This document shows positions 18,664 through 29,300 of a DNA stretch of 64,000 bases, piece by piece. The stretch lies in NCBI GenBank assembly GCA_021397845.1, contig CM038043.1:129252013-129316012 (forward strand). The letters are read 5' to 3'. Below the pieces are notes generated by a model. It searched no databases and was not told where the DNA came from. It was given only the letters and a program-made list of their open reading frames with translations. How positions within the stretch are numbered: position 1 is the stretch's first letter; each line of letters opens with the position of its first letter. Origin of the DNA: Areca catechu. Taxonomy: Eukaryota; Streptophyta; Magnoliopsida; Arecales; Arecaceae. Made by a program: the position numbers and the translations under genes.

Positions 18664-21635
18664 TCATTTTTTTGCAGGTGTGCCTTGCAACCAAAAATAA
18701 AAGAAGAATGTGGTATCTGGATAGTGGTTGCTCAAGGCACATGACTGGGGATGTGAAGCAATTCTCATCACTAGCTGCAATTGATGGTGGAAATGTCACT
18801 TTTGGTGATAATGGAAAAGGCAAAATCGTCGGAATTGGTAAAATCCATATCACCCCTAATGCTTATGTAGATAATGTATTATTTGTTGATGGATTGAAGC
18901 ATAATCTTTTTAGCATTAGTCAGTTTTGTGATAAAGGTTTTAAAGTAATTTTTGAATCATCTTTGTGCATGGTATCTAGTCTAGATGTCGATGGCATCAA
19001 GTTCACTGGTCTTAGACATGGAAACATTTACATGGTTGATCTTGATGATCTAGCCATGGAAAGTGGTCAATGCCTAGTGGCTAAGGAAGCCAAGGCAAGT
19101 GAAACTAGTTGGCTTTGGCACCGTAGGCTAGGGCATGCTAGTATGCAGTTGATTTCAAAATTAAGCAAAAAGAATCTTGTAAAAGAATTGCCAAAACTCA
19201 CTTTTGAAAAAGATAAAATTTGTGCTGCATGTCAATTTGGAAAACAAACTAAATCTACTTTCAAACCTAAAGGAGTAGTATCTACTACTAGACCCCTTGA
19301 ATTATTGCATATGGACCTCTTTGGACCAACCAGAACAACTAGTTTGGGAGGTAAAAAATATGGGCTAGTAATTGTAGATGATTACTCACGATTTACTTGG
19401 GTAATGTTTTTAGCTCATAAAGATGAAACATTTTCAGCTTTTGTTAAATTTCATAAAAAGGTTTCAAACGAAAAAGATCTCACTATTGTTTCTTTACGTA
19501 GTGATCATGGAACTGAATTTGAAAATCATGATTTTGAAGCTTTTTGTAATGAAAATGGTATTAGTCATAATTTCTCTGCACCTAGGACACCTCAACAAAA
19601 TGGGGTGGTAGAAAGAAAGAATAGGACACTTGAAGAAATGGCACGCACAATGCTTTGCGAAAACGATTTACCTAGATATTTTTGGGCAGAAGCCATTAAT
19701 ACTTCCTGTTACATTTTAAATCGTGTTTTAATTCGACCTATTTTGAAGAAAACACCATATGAGCTTTGGAAAAATCGAAAACCTAATCTCAAGTATTTTC
19801 GTGTGTTTGGTTGCCGCTGTTTCATATTAAACAATGGCAAAGACAATATCAGTAAATTTGATGCCAAGTCAGATGAAGGTATCTTTTTAGGATACTCTAC
19901 TTCTAGCAAGGCATACAGGGTCTTCAACAGAAGAACACTTCTGGTTGAAGAATCAATTCATGTAGTGTTTGATGAATCTAACGAAAAATCTTCTAGAAAA
20001 GAAGATTCTATTGATGTTGAAACAGGTACAAAGAAACTTGAACAATTGACAATCAATGAAGATGAGCCCAAAGGAGATGATGATCAAGAAAGTCAAGATC
20101 AAATTCAAGAAATCAATGCAACTTCACCAAAACCTTTACCTAAAGAATGGAGGTATGCACATGGACACCCTAAAGAGCTAATAATAGGTGATCCATCAAA
20201 GGGGGTAAGTACACGCTCTTCTATTAGAAATGTTTGTGATTATTTAGCTTTTGTATCTCAGATAGAGCCTAAGTCAATAGAAGAAGCTGAAAAAGATTGT
20301 AATTGGATTAATGCTATGCAAGATGAATTAAATCAATTTAAAAGAAATAATGTTTGGACTTTAACTGAAAGACCTCTTAATGTTTCTGTAATTGGCACAA
20401 AATGGGTTTTTAGAAATAAACTTGATGAACATGGTATTGTAATTAGGAACAAAGCTAGACTTGTTGCTAAAGGCTACAACCAGGAAGAAGGAATCGACTT
20501 CGATGAAACCTTTGCTCCTGTTGCTAGGCTAGAAGCAATTAGACTTTTACTTGCTTTTGCTTGTTTTATGGATTTCAAGTTATTTCAAATGGATGTAAAG
20601 AGTGCCTTTTTAAATGGATTTATTGAAGAGGAAGTTTATGTTGAACAACCTCCTGGTTTTGAAAATCATGAATTTCCTAATCATGTCTTTAAATTGCATA
20701 AAGCATTGTATGGTTTAAAGCAAGCTCCTAGAGCTTGGTATGATAGATTAAGTTCATTTTTGATGAAAAATGATTTTTCTAGAGGTAATGTAGATAATAC
20801 ATTGTTTTTGAAAAAGAAAAATGATGATCTCTTAGTAGTACAAATATATGTAGATGATATTATTTTTGGTGCTACTAACGAATGTCTTTGTCAAGAATTT
20901 GCGAAGTTAATGCAGAGTGAGTTCGAGATGAGCATGATGGGAGAACTCAACTTCTTCCTCGGACTCCAAATTAAGCAAACCAAAGAGGGGATCTCCATCA
21001 ATCAAGCCAAGTACACAAGGGAAATCTTGAAAAAGTTTGGGATGGAGACCACAAAACCAATAGGTACCCCTATGAGCTCTTCATGTAAATTAGACAAAGA
21101 TGAATGTGGTAAATCAGTAGACCAAAAATTATATAGAGGCATGATTGGTTCATTGCTATATTTAACTGCCAGTAGACCAGATATAATGTTTAGTGTTTGT
21201 ATGTGTGCACGTTTTCAGTCTGCTCCTAAAGAATCACATCTCTTAGCTGTAAAACGTATACTTAGATACTTATCTGGGTCTATCGAAATTAGTCTTTGGT
21301 ACTCTAGGGAGTCATCATATGAATTAATTGCATATTCTGATGCTGATTTTGCTGGGTGTAAACTTGATCGAAAAAGTACTAGTGGAACTTGTCAATTCCT
21401 AGGAGTTAATTTGATTTCATGGAGCAGTAAGAAACAGAATTCGGTTGCTCTATCTACGGCGGAAGCCGAATATATAGCAGCTGGAAGCTGTTGTGCTCAG
21501 ATTCTATGGATCAAACAACAACTCGAGGACTTTGGCATCAAACTAATTAAGACACCCATAAGATGTGATAATACTAGTGCAATCAATTTAACGAAAATCC
21601 TGTACAACATTCAAGAAGCAAGCATATTGAAATAA
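18660..21635 (+). CDS. Sirevirus Pol (protease, integrase, RT, RNase H), frameshifted at the end
   Basis: The pol frame is open from 18651 (after TAA at 18648) and lies -1 to gag; it has no ATG at the junction and overlaps gag by 13 bases. Order and landmarks: aspartic protease DSGCSRHMTGD near residue 21; pre-integrase HRRLGHAS near 153; integrase catalytic D near 219 (DLFGPT), D282 and E318, spaced D-35-E; RT with YVDD at 730-733; RNase H with YSDADFAG near 892 and AEAEYIAA near 935. A one-base loss in an A-run near 21594 shifts the frame, and the ORF ends early at 21633-21635. The other frame stays open to 21793 and carries the missing C-terminal RNase H codons. This copy is therefore probably non-functional in trans. 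Confidence 0.92.
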   Translation: MIIFLQVCLATKNKRRMWYLDSGCSRHMTGDVKQFSSLAAIDGGNVTFGDNGKGKIVGIGKIHITPNAYVDNVLFVDGLKHNLFSISQFCDKGFKVIFESSLCMVSSLDVDGIKFTGLRHGNIYMVDLDDLAMESGQCLVAKEAKASETSWLWHRRLGHASMQLISKLSKKNLVKELPKLTFEKDKICAACQFGKQTKSTFKPKGVVSTTRPLELLHMDLFGPTRTTSLGGKKYGLVIVDDYSRFTWVMFLAHKDETFSAFVKFHKKVSNEKDLTIVSLRSDHGTEFENHDFEAFCNENGISHNFSAPRTPQQNGVVERKNRTLEEMARTMLCENDLPRYFWAEAINTSCYILNRVLIRPILKKTPYELWKNRKPNLKYFRVFGCRCFILNNGKDNISKFDAKSDEGIFLGYSTSSKAYRVFNRRTLLVEESIHVVFDESNEKSSRKEDSIDVETGTKKLEQLTINEDEPKGDDDQESQDQIQEINATSPKPLPKEWRYAHGHPKELIIGDPSKGVSTRSSIRNVCDYLAFVSQIEPKSIEEAEKDCNWINAMQDELNQFKRNNVWTLTERPLNVSVIGTKWVFRNKLDEHGIVIRNKARLVAKGYNQEEGIDFDETFAPVARLEAIRLLLAFACFMDFKLFQMDVKSAFLNGFIEEEVYVEQPPGFENHEFPNHVFKLHKALYGLKQAPRAWYDRLSSFLMKNDFSRGNVDNTLFLKKKNDDLLVVQIYVDDIIFGATNECLCQEFAKLMQSEFEMSMMGELNFFLGLQIKQTKEGISINQAKYTREILKKFGMETTKPIGTPMSSSCKLDKDECGKSVDQKLYRGMIGSLLYLTASRPDIMFSVCMCARFQSAPKESHLLAVKRILRYLSGSIEISLWYSRESSYELIAYSDADFAGCKLDRKSTSGTCQFLGVNLISWSSKKQNSVALSTAEAEYIAAGSCCAQILWIKQQLEDFGIKLIKTPIRCDNTSAINLTKILYNIQEASILK

Positions 21636-21793
21636 GACATCACTTCATAAGAGATCACGTTCAAAACTCTAATGTGTTATTAGAATTTATATGTACTGAT
21701 TATCAATTGGCTGATATATTCACAAAACCATTGAATGAAGATAGATTTTGTATGATTAGAAGAGAACTGGGAGTCATTGATCCTCTTGCTTGA
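21594..21793 (+). pseudogene. Out-of-frame C-terminal end of RNase H
   Basis: After the frameshift near 21594 the former coding sequence continues in another frame to TGA 21791-21793. It aligns with 4960-5161 of the older remnant, which confirms that it was the end of pol. The break is one missing A in a run of four. Confidence 0.85.
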
Positions 21794-21926
21794 ATCTCTT
21801 CATTTTTCATCAAAATTCCTCAAAAATGATTTATAAATTCTCAAATATGTTTAAAGGTCATTTTTCTAAATTTTGTCAATTTTTTTTAAATTTTACAGAA
21901 TTTTATTTTGGAAGATTTATTGTTGG

Positions 21927-22035
21927 AGGTCGACACTTGAGATTTTCGGAGGTCGACACTTGAGGTCGACACTTAAGCTTTGGAGGTCGACACTTGAGGT
22001 CGACCCCTGAAAATTCTCAGAGGTCGACACTTGAA
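21927..22035. repeat. GTCGAC array between pol and ORF3
   Basis: Six AGGTCGAC copies with linkers such as ACTTGAGG lie in the 675-bp gap between the old pol stop and ORF3. They match the LTR array motif. The rest of 21794-22468 is pyrimidine-rich and holds no gene. Confidence 0.9.
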
Positions 22036-22468
22036 CGAAAATCTGCGTTTTTAAAACCCGTCCGCAAGCCCTTTTCTCCCATTTTTTTCCTCCTCTCCTT
22101 CGTGTGGTCCCCCTACAACTTCCCTAAACCTCCAAATAGTGGATTTCCACCCCTCTCCTCGATCTTTTTGGGAAATCCTCACCTCCTCTCTTACTTTTCT
22201 TGGAATCAACTCTCTTTTTGACCGTTTCTTGATTTTGGACAACCGAAAGCCCTCGAATCCTTCAACCCTCAAATCTCGGTTGTTTTTCAATTGAAAACAC
22301 ATATTTCTTTCGTCCGTTTCTTACCTTTTCCTCATTTACTCTCGATTTTCACCAATCTCTCAAACCCTATCTCACTATTTCACATTCTCCTTCTTTTTTT
22401 CCAATTAGTGAATATCTCTCTGCCTTACCTCTTTACATTTCTCCCTAAGTTACCCCTCATCCCTACAC

Positions 22469-24250
22469 ATGGGTCCGAGAAAACACCTGGCAGTAAGGAA
22501 AAGGAGATTGGAACAGGGGCAGGGTAGTACTGAGCGGCGAAGGAAAGTCAGACATGAGCGTGAGCAGACCCCAGAGGCTCCTGCACCAGTGCCAGCCAGC
22601 CTAGTCCGGAAGAACATTGCTTATGGGAGGCGCGTAGATATTCCATTCTGGGATCAGCATCACTTCTTCATTGGAGATGTACTGAGAGATGCAGGTCTGG
22701 TTCATTTTTGTACCATGTCCGAGAGATACTACCCAGACCTCATCAGAGAGTTCTATGGATCCATGGCCACTGATGGCATTAGATGGTCTGCCACAGTTCG
22801 AGGGATCGAGATTCCAGTGACACCTGAGGTCATCAGTCGCATCTGGAGGATTCCACTTCATGGCACTGCTGCCACTACGATCAGTGACAGAGAGCACGCC
22901 TTCAGGTGTATCCTAGAGCGTGAGGATGTTAGCGGCATTTCCACAGTGTCCGCTAACCAGCTTTCACTGGAGATGAGAGTGCTGCATCACATCATCGCCC
23001 GTATCTTGATTCCGAAGAGCGGGAGATTTGATTTTATCACTGAGCGTGAGCTGGTGTTGATGGTGTCCCTGAGCCAGCGGACTCCCATCAACCTCCCCAG
23101 GATCATGCTTCAGCAGATGGGTGAGGCAGCTTCTCACAGGAGACTCGTTCAGCCGTACGGGATGGGACTGACTCAGATATTCAGAGAGCATGGTGTCTCA
23201 TTCGACGGCATACCCTTCAGCCAGCTACAGCACACAGATACTTATGGAGAGAAATCCCTACATAGAATGGGATTTCGACTGATTGGCGACCGATGGGTAC
23301 GACGAGAGTCTGGCCAGGAGCCAGATGAGGAGGATGAGATCCGAGCTGCTGAGGCAGGGCCTTCAGGGCCTACTGATCATGGTACACCTCCTCGCCCAGC
23401 ACCGGAGACAGAGACTGCGGAGCCTGAGCCATTCACGCCACCACCTTCATCAGCTCCGGCACCTACTATCACTGCGACACCACGGAGGACTTCAGTGAGG
23501 ATATCGGACTTCGAGCAGCGAGTGACTGATCAGATTTCAGAGGTCCGGACAGAGATCACTGGTGTACGGCAGGAGATTCATGATCTGCGGATACACACAG
23601 ACACACGCATTAGTGCTCTCTCAGCTAGTATGGATACAGGATTCAGACAGATCCTCAGCTTATTGAGATTAGCACTGCCATCAGGGACTGCAGATCCGAC
23701 AGTATCTCCTCCACATGATGATGATGATGATGATGATGGTGATGATGATGCTGATGACTCTAGTGGATACAGTGACAGTGATGGAGATCAGCCTGGAGCA
23801 GGTAGATCTGATGTTCCACCTGCAGAGCCGATTCCAGAGATTCCCCCTTCAGCTGATCTTCCTTCCACTGATTTTCAGAGTTCAGATCCTCCAGCCACAG
23901 CTGTGCCAGTTGATGTTGAGCTTACAGAGTCACTATTTGAGACTATCACTGGGATTCCGGATGACATAGATGAGCATACAGAGACAGACATCGATGATCC
24001 CACAGCTTATGAGCTAGTCAGCAGGCAGACTCCAGCTCAGTCTACTCAGCATGCAGATCCGTCCACTCCTTCAGCTACTGCCTCTGTCTCGACTTCTGTG
24101 GAGCCCTTACCTAGGACTTATAGATCTCGTAGGACTACCCCTAGGTCTGGTCCCTCTCTGAGGACTCGGAGTTCCTCACATAGGACTCCAAAATCCTCAT
24201 CTAGGATCATGGCTCCTGTATCTTTTGACATACCTTCTGATGAGGAGTAG
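22469..24250 (+). CDS. Sirevirus env-position protein (ORF3)
   Basis: 593 residues from ATG 22469. It has a basic N-terminus (residues 1-40, many Arg), then a conserved globular region about 48-275. Landmarks there are FWDQHHFFIGDVLRDAGL, LIREFYGSM, VRGIEIPVTPEVISRIW, PYGMGLTQIFREHG and SLHRMGFRL. It resembles the plant transposon protein domain often found in this position. A Pro/Ser-rich stretch follows (300-345), then a short helical heptad region (355-400), a poly-Asp run (about 416-430), and a Ser/Thr/Pro-rich tail. No signal peptide or hydrophobic membrane segment is visible, so the traditional label 'envelope-like' is positional only. It is a separate ORF and probably needs a subgenomic RNA or reinitiation. 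Function unknown. Confidence 0.8.
   Translation: MGPRKHLAVRKRRLEQGQGSTERRRKVRHEREQTPEAPAPVPASLVRKNIAYGRRVDIPFWDQHHFFIGDVLRDAGLVHFCTMSERYYPDLIREFYGSMATDGIRWSATVRGIEIPVTPEVISRIWRIPLHGTAATTISDREHAFRCILEREDVSGISTVSANQLSLEMRVLHHIIARILIPKSGRFDFITERELVLMVSLSQRTPINLPRIMLQQMGEAASHRRLVQPYGMGLTQIFREHGVSFDGIPFSQLQHTDTYGEKSLHRMGFRLIGDRWVRRESGQEPDEEDEIRAAEAGPSGPTDHGTPPRPAPETETAEPEPFTPPPSSAPAPTITATPRRTSVRISDFEQRVTDQISEVRTEITGVRQEIHDLRIHTDTRISALSASMDTGFRQILSLLRLALPSGTADPTVSPPHDDDDDDDGDDDADDSSGYSDSDGDQPGAGRSDVPPAEPIPEIPPSADLPSTDFQSSDPPATAVPVDVELTESLFETITGIPDDIDEHTETDIDDPTAYELVSRQTPAQSTQHADPSTPSATASVSTSVEPLPRTYRSRRTTPRSGPSLRTRSSSHRTPKSSSRIMAPVSFDIPSDEE
23716..23757 (+). repeat. GAT microsatellite inside ORF3 (poly-Asp)
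   Basis: A near-perfect GAT trinucleotide run with GGT/GCT interruptions encodes an Asp-rich tract. Length changes would stay in frame. Confidence 0.9.
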
Positions 24251-24856
24251 CCTCATAGTTCTATTGTTGTACTTAGTTTGCTTGTGTATGATCTGCTGTA
24301 TCAGTATCTTGTGCCTACTTATAGGCAATTTTGTAACTGTATACACTTTTTTATCTATCTTGTGACTTTTTATCAATATTGTGACATTTTGTGACATTTT
24401 ATCTGATACCAGCTCTCAATATTTAAAACCCTCAAGTTTAAAATGCTTTATTATTGTTGTATGCACAAATTGAGGGGGAGCATATATTCTATACTTCATT
24501 ATAATTGAACATAAGTCTCATTACCATATCCTTCTCTATAACAATAAACTTTTTGATTCTTGACAAAAAGGGGGAGTAGAAAAGTAGAGTAGTATATATG
24601 TATTTATGAGACTCCATCTTATGAGTAATAAAGTTTATATGATTCTTATCTTTCTTGACTTATGAGAATGTTTTCACAAAAAGAAAGAAATAAATGAAAA
24701 GTAAAATTTTTTTTTGACTCTTGAGAATATTTTCACAAAATTTTTATGATACACTCTTGCATGAAAGGATACTTTAAAAATTTTTATTATATATTTTGCT
24801 CTTGGACTTAATTGCATATATACTCAAGGTTTTGTCATCATCAAAAAGGGGGAGAT
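24251..24856 (+). other. Sirevirus 3' non-coding region and polypurine tract
   Basis: AT-rich, no gene. It contains several G-runs (GAGGGGGAGC near 24472, AAAGGGGGAG near 24568) and ends with AAAAAGGGGGAGA at 24843-24855, directly before the right LTR. That last site is the polypurine tract for plus-strand priming; the earlier ones could be secondary tracts. Confidence 0.85.
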
Positions 24857-26332
24857 TGTTGGCTTTGACTCCTTAGTTTTGATGATTAACAAGAGGTTGA
24901 GTATATGTTTGGACTAATGTTTCATCTCTAGATAAAAGTTTCAGGACTTAGGTTATTCAAAAAGAGTATCATAAGGACAATGATGAAACTAAGTTTACCT
25001 GATTTGGAAATGAGCTCTTCTACCTTGAACAAGATCAAAATTCTCATAATGGACCTTCTTGTTAAGAAATATTTGACAAAAGAAACAAAGGCTTAAAGAA
25101 ACTCAAGCATGGCACGCACATCTCAATGAGTTTCAGAAAAATTCAGATCAGAGGTCGACCACCAGAGGTCGACACCTTGTCAAAGGTCGACCACCAGAGG
25201 TCGACTCATGAAGAAAAGGAAAGTTCAGCATGGCCGGCACGGCAAAGTCTCAGTGGCACGCTTCAGAGGTCGACCACCAGAGGTCAACACCTGTCCAGAG
25301 GTCGACACCAGAGGTCGACTCATAGCCTGAGAATTCAAATGGGCAGAACTATGGTATTCTGAACTTTTGCCTAAACTTTACTGGAGGTCGACTCATGAGG
25401 TCGACACTTGATCCAGAGGTCGACTCATGAGGTCGACTCATGGTATAACGGCTAGTTTTTCTGAACTTCTGATTTGATTTCTAACGGCCATAAACGGCCA
25501 TATTTTTGAATCTAACGGTCTTGTGGAGTTGTTTCAGCATGAATGAGGTATTTAACCTCCACCAAACTTCAAAAAAGACAAGGAGACAAAGTGAAAAAGT
25601 GTTGATTCAAAGTACAAAGCCTTCAATCACTTCCAAGCAAAAAGAGTGAGAAAACCAAGAGATTCCCTAGCCAAAAAGTCTTCCATCTTTGAGGAATCCA
25701 ACATTCAAGTGTTTGGCATTTAGTGAGGTCCAAAGATTCCAAGGGAAAAGGCTTGAAGAGTCTCCATCAAGAGCTTCAACGAATTTATTATTGCTCAAAA
25801 GGAGTTTGTTTAGTTTTCATTACTTGTATTCATACTCTTTTGTCTTTAGCTAGTTTCAAGGGAATTTGAAACTAGAGTGAGGTTTGTTGGTGAGCCAATT
25901 GATAAAACCAACTAGGGTTGCTTGTTAGCCCGAAGCCAAAACAAGTGTGTGAGGTTTGTTGGTGAGCCAATTGATAAAACCAACTAGGGTTGCTTGTTAG
26001 CCCGAAGCCAAAACAAGTGTGTAAGGTTTTGACTTGTGAGCCTGGTAAAACAAGTCGGCTGTAATCTAAAGATTATAGTGAAATTCCCAAGTGGAGCTTG
26101 GGGAGTGGATGTAGGTGCTGGGTGCACCGAACCACTATATTTCTTGTGTGTTTGCATTGGTTTGCTCTTTAGCTTCTTTAGCTCATTAATTGTCATTTTA
26201 TTTCGTTGCTTCCGTTGCACAATTATTAAAGCACTATCACTCTTCACTTTTGAACTTGATAGCACATATATTGCCTTTAATTTTTAAAATACCCAATTCA
26301 CCCCCCCTCTTGGGCACCATATCTGGGCAACA
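24857..26332 (+). repeat. Right LTR of the Sirevirus
   Basis: 1476 bp, offset 9451 from the left LTR, carrying the same palindromic array, MSA-like site (25480-25490), hairpins (25850-26056) and terminal stems. The only difference I found from the left LTR is G at 26205 for A at 16754. Confidence 0.95.
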
Positions 26333-26337
26333 AAAGG
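26333..26337. other. Target site duplication, right copy (AAAGG)
   Basis: Matches 15401-15405 and immediately follows the LTR terminal CA. Confidence 0.93.
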
Positions 26338-29300
26338 AATGGTGAATCAAGTCTTTCCACTCAAGCGGGAAAGTACTCTCAGTGGGGAAGGTGCTACCTG
26401 AGCTGACAGCAGGCAAGGGGCATCCGATCAAGGTTTCTTCAAGAAGGAGGACCCAAACAAGAGCGTTCGACGATCAATCGGAAGTGTAGCCTTCTCACAT
26501 CAATGTGATAGAGGCTGTGCCATACATTTTCACATGCTAAAAAAATAAGCGCAAATAGAAGCTCTCTTCGACGAGGAAGTAGACTGTCAGTCTTGCTTTG
26601 ACTCTCAGCCATACTAGCAAAAGGAAGACCCAACCTCATCCCGTTTTTGAAAAACCATACTCGGCTTAGGCCTTCTGGAATCGGGAAGTGTTGCCCAATC
26701 AGGAGGTTCCACCAGAGGCTTCTACGGGCTCGCGCTATTGTGTAATCTGTAGGTTGATGTTTACATGCTCGACTATCAGATTAGGAGTTGACTCAGCTAT
26801 ATGTAGCACGTAGCGTTAGTTAGCGTCGGGGCACGTGTAGAGCTTCCCTAGCTAGCGACCGACGTAGCTTTATGTCAACGAGTGTGCAGTGGAGGCCGAT
26901 ATCAGATGTGGAGTTGTCGTTCGTGCACCTGCCCCTGGTTCTATCAAACCAGACTATTTCATCCCTGGAAGAATGAGTGCAGATCATGATCAATTGCCTA
27001 GGGCGATCGATATAGCGCCCATAGCGTTCCTCATAGTGCCAGCCAGAATTACATGGAACTCAATAACGGGGCTGAGCTGAGCTATTGAGTGAGTACCCCT
27101 GAAATCAATCTCGAGTTCCGAACAACAAAAAGCATATCACATTTTTCGGGTGGCAGGCAGGGTAGAAAGTAGTATATCGGCGAGCACTCACTAACTAGTC
27201 TATCTAGTGAGGGCACTCATAGCATAGTCTGTTGTTGGTTCCTAGTGGTTCGAAGTAGCTAGTTTTTCCTTGGGGCTTTATGTTATTTGCAGATAGCACG
27301 TAGTGACTGAGATATAGGTTTTTCAAATACAATTGCATTGATAGAAGCCCGAGTTGCTATGTTATAACACGTGTTTTGGGCAGTGTGCAAGGCAGTGAGC
27401 GCCCCAACGACTACGTTAACAATGGGACACGTGCACCGAGCTATGTAAGTGAGAGAGCTATGCGTAGCAAGGGGGTCAATGGTACATCAAGTCAGTGAAT
27501 TGCAAGCAAGCTATTGCAAGCAACCTTACACCGTTTTGGGGGTTTATGGGCTTATGCAGTTCTTACTGGACTCAAGATTCATCAGAGGTTTGTTGGCCCG
27601 ATCTCGCAAAGGGGCTTTTGCATGGCCTTCTTTCTCTCAATAGGGCAGCGCAGCAGGCATTTGATAAGTTCAAACTTGACTTCAAAATAGGTTTCAATAT
27701 TCTTTTGATTGAGTGTGCAGCAGCAGGGATAGGGGCTTGGTGCAGTCCTTATCTTATGCAGAGAGGGAGACCATTTGCATTGGATTGGAGAGTCGCAAAC
27801 TGGCGGGAAAGATGGAGATCTTAATGCCAACCGCCTCCTTTTTCCCCTATTTTTCTAAAGAGGATTCCTTGGAAGCTAACTGGAGTAGAGTTGAAGGAAA
27901 GAGAGTTTTCTAATTGCCTCCTTAACTTAAAAAGGCTTATAATCAAGCTTAGAAGAGGGAACAAGATATTCATCTTAGCCTACCGCCTGCTAAGCAAGTG
28001 ACTTCTCTTCTAACTGATATCAATCATAAGCTTTCCATCTATCACCTACTCAACTGAGTGGGATCAGTTGGTCTCTCCTCAGGAAGCCTATCGACCGCTC
28101 TTCTTAAATCCACCTCTTGGTCTTCCTTTGACTGATAAAAATTTCTATAAAAAAAGAAAAAGATTCTGTATATGGAGGATATTCAAGGAAATGAAAAAAT
28201 CCCTTAGGCAGCAGTAGTCCAAGAAAAGCTGGGGAGACAGGCATAGGAGGAGACCTCCCATTCGATTAAGGGACAAGCCCGGAGATCGTTAGAGCGGCGA
28301 AAAGAAACTTCCCCCAATTTGAAGCATACGGAAACTACTAGCTCGCTTGCTTGAAAAAGTCTCTTTCCATTGACCTAGCTTGATACCTCTCACTTGATGG
28401 ATTGCTCTTGCCTACAAGAAAGGACTACTTGAAAACGAGCTGCTTCGATAGATGAAGGGTAGGCGGGTTCCTTAGCATAAAGTATACTTGCGACTATCCA
28501 GCTTTCACACTCTCTTAAGAGAACAAGAAAAGAAATGCGTGACTCAAATCCAATGTCTGTAACGGGCAAAGCAATTCAAAATGTAATTGGAACTAAAAGA
28601 GAAGAAAGAAACAAGAAAAACCAAGGAAGACACAAGGACTGCAAAGGCTTAGCACTCAAAATGGCTCGGCTCGTATGGACCCACATCCAAGTGAACTCCA
28701 ACCAATGGGAACTGCAAATGCGTGTAAGGCAACTCCTAATGGATTAAAAAAGATAATGCTTAATCATTTGCTTGTCCTAAAACCTTATATAATACCCCTA
28801 GCTTTCTATCAACTACTCCTAGACTAGAAGTAGATAAAATACCCACTAGCTGGCTGGCCTTGTCACCCGACTTTTAATGGGCTAACCCTACATTGAAATT
28901 AAGAAAGTGAAGAAAAAGTGACTGCTAGACTTTCTTACACAAGGGCTTAACACCTCCATAAGGAAAGCAATAAACAGAGCTAGCTTAATAAATATAACTT
29001 TTACCCTTCTTTCGCTTTACATACTCCTCCTTTCAATGAAAATCAAACTGCTTGAAAACTTGCCAAAGGATGGCCTAGCAGAGGATAAGAAGTAAGCTAA
29101 ATATGCTTTTGCCTGAGAACCTGCCTTCTAATATAATGATATTCCTGAAATCCTGCGTCTTTCTCTTTGACATTCAGAGTGAAGACTTGGGCTGTGTAAA
29201 AGATATCAGGGTTTAGACTTGTAGTGGATGCGGTGTCTCACTAATGCAATGCTTTCTGGCATGATTTTAGTATGACTTCAGCTAGTATTGAGGGAAGTGG

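Larger units (their letters stand above)
15406..26332 (+). mobile_element. Near-intact Sirevirus (Copia, SIRE/Maximus type), 10.9 kb
   Basis: A complete structure: 1476-bp LTRs starting TGTTGG and ending CAACA, tRNA-iMet PBS, gag, pol in Copia order (protease, integrase, RT, RNase H), an extra ORF after pol, polypurine tract, and an AAAGG duplication on both sides. The very long gag with two zinc knuckles and the ORF in env position are hallmarks of Sireviruses. The two LTRs look the same length and I found only one base difference (16754 A, 26205 G), so the insertion is young. It splits the mitochondrial block. A frameshift near the end of pol probably disables this copy. Confidence 0.93.

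Noticed and set aside
26889..27080. Possible conserved mitochondrial exon (APGSIKPDYFIPGRM)
   Set aside because: It suggests a real protein fragment at first glance, but I cannot match it to any mitochondrial gene.
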